Assembly (NCBI RefSeq): GCF_003590095.1
Contig: NC_039479.1
Coordinates: forward strand, 3,596,001 to 3,660,000
Source: Trichoplusia ni
Taxonomy: Eukaryota; Arthropoda; Insecta; Lepidoptera; Noctuidae
Reading direction: 5' to 3'
Length of the DNA: 64,000 nt
The position numbers and the translations under genes were made by a program. Below, piece after piece: positions 63,074 through 64,000 of the stretch (position 1 is its first letter; each line of letters begins with the position of its first letter). The notes under the pieces were generated by a model. That model ran no database searches and was not told the DNA's origin. It saw only the letters and a program-made list of their open reading frames with translations.

Positions 63074-63448
63074 TTTGGTATTTTTTTTCAGTTAACTTCA
63101 GAAATAAAGAAATACGCAAGCACGCAAGCCACGTCTGACAGCAAATGAAACACTGCTTAGTTTTCTAAACGTTTGAGAACTCGGAGCGGATTTACGAGTA
63201 AATATTCTAGAGACATTTGCATATTGTTTGATAGGTCTTTATTGGGAACGATCATGTAATTCGACTATAAATAATTCGAGGCACTTTTAGTTAAGCGAAG
63301 CAAGCGTAAACAAACGATTAAACCTTTGCGTGTCCGGGGAATGCTGGATGTTATCTTTATTCATGATCATTTGTGTTAACCCCCTTTTATCGCTACTATT
63401 TAATGGTTCACGCAAAAGTTTAGCGTTGATTGTACCCATTGTACTTAC

Positions 63449-63478
63449 GTCAGAGTCATCTTCCGATTCGGAAGACAT
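63449..63478 (-). CDS. Possible alternative first coding exon of DNAI1
   Basis: ATG at 63478 opens ten codons (MSSESEDDSD) followed by a perfect GTAAGT donor in phase 0. That phase fits direct splicing to DNAI1 exon 2 at 62924, skipping the 26-codon exon at 63073-62996. The acidic/Ser start is plausible for an axonemal intermediate chain N-terminus, but ten codons are weak evidence. Confidence 0.35.
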
Positions 63479-64000
63479 AGGACCTGTTTATTACAAATTC
63501 TTTCTGTCTTCGGTGTAGGAAGCGCTAATCGGAACTGCAGTGTTTTACGAGCAGTTTTCACCTCGAAACCAAATGAACTTTGACCGACGAGTGAACTAAA
63601 CTGCATTAGTCGGTGTAGCTAATGTACCTAGTACTAACAGCGATGCCGCGAAAAAGATTGATATCGAGCTAATTTTATTTATATTTGTAATTTTCTTTTA
63701 CTGCAAACTTTGCAACGACTCTGTTTTTATGGTTATTGCTTGAAATTTGTACAGAATCGTGGAAAGAAACATGAAATATGGTATTAAAACATAAATAGAA
63801 TGTTGGGAATTGGAACGTTATTCTAGCAATTATATAGGTATTGGTAATTTTAGAATTGTATTTATTGAGAGAGGTCGACATTATGGGGTGTAAAACTCTT
63901 ATTGGTCATAACAGTTTTATGTAGTTAATTTTCGAGTTGGCAATGTTGAATTACTTACAGGCAGTCTTTTTATTAGTCATAAAGTGACCTTTAGGACGAT
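63479..64000. other. Sequence upstream of DNAI1, no gene supported
   Basis: AT-rich flank which should include the DNAI1 promoter on the minus strand. A 68-codon minus-strand frame at 63881-63675 has no coding character. I see no repeat or RNA gene. Confidence 0.4.

Overview
The window looks like a lepidopteran (moth or butterfly) nuclear genome segment. It is AT-rich with GC-richer exons, has large introns with GT-AG boundaries, and carries several repeat types typical of Lepidoptera: Lep1-like Helitron fragments ending in a GCGGGCAACAGCTAG-type terminus, tRNA-derived SINEs and a Ty3/Gypsy element. Six multi-exon protein genes alternate in strand. I rebuilt each by following reading frame and splice phase across every junction. 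None of the exon models was tested against a transcript or database.

Layout. 2442-12607 (+): mitochondrial glycine C-acetyltransferase (GCAT/KBL), 9 exons, 426 aa. 13797-29516 (-): a type II single-pass coiled-coil protein I cannot name, with two alternative first exons that each bring their own cytosolic tail and membrane anchor. 30365-36698 (+): PIGO, the GPI ethanolamine-phosphate transferase 3 catalytic subunit, 9 exons, 940 aa. 37957-40220 (-): ASNA1/GET3 ATPase, 5 exons, 335 aa. 40703-43066 (+): fukutin-related protein, 5 exons, 501 aa, in which the expected metal-binding aspartates appear to be missing. 44689-63073 (-): axonemal dynein intermediate chain 1 (DNAI1), 17 exons, 762 aa. 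A tRNA-Thr(UGU) gene lies in a DNAI1 intron.

DNAI1 intron 4 contains a complete, apparently young Ty3/Gypsy retrotransposon (55728-61770): identical 321-bp LTRs, an ATAT target duplication and one intact gag-pol frame, antisense to its host gene. Its unusual parts are a long Arg/Ser-rich Gag N-terminus, a probable intron near the 3' end of pol, and, inside that intron, six copies of a 21-bp motif with a palindromic core (TGCAC-N3-GTGCA followed by TAGTCG). This is the most promising undescribed structure in the window.

The host genes do not form an operon-like system. PIGO, ASNA1, FKRP and the coiled-coil protein all concern the secretory pathway, but I infer no functional cluster. Shared architecture is visible: ASNA1/FKRP and coiled-coil/PIGO are divergent pairs with short intergenic promoters, while GCAT/coiled-coil, PIGO/ASNA1 and FKRP/DNAI1 converge.
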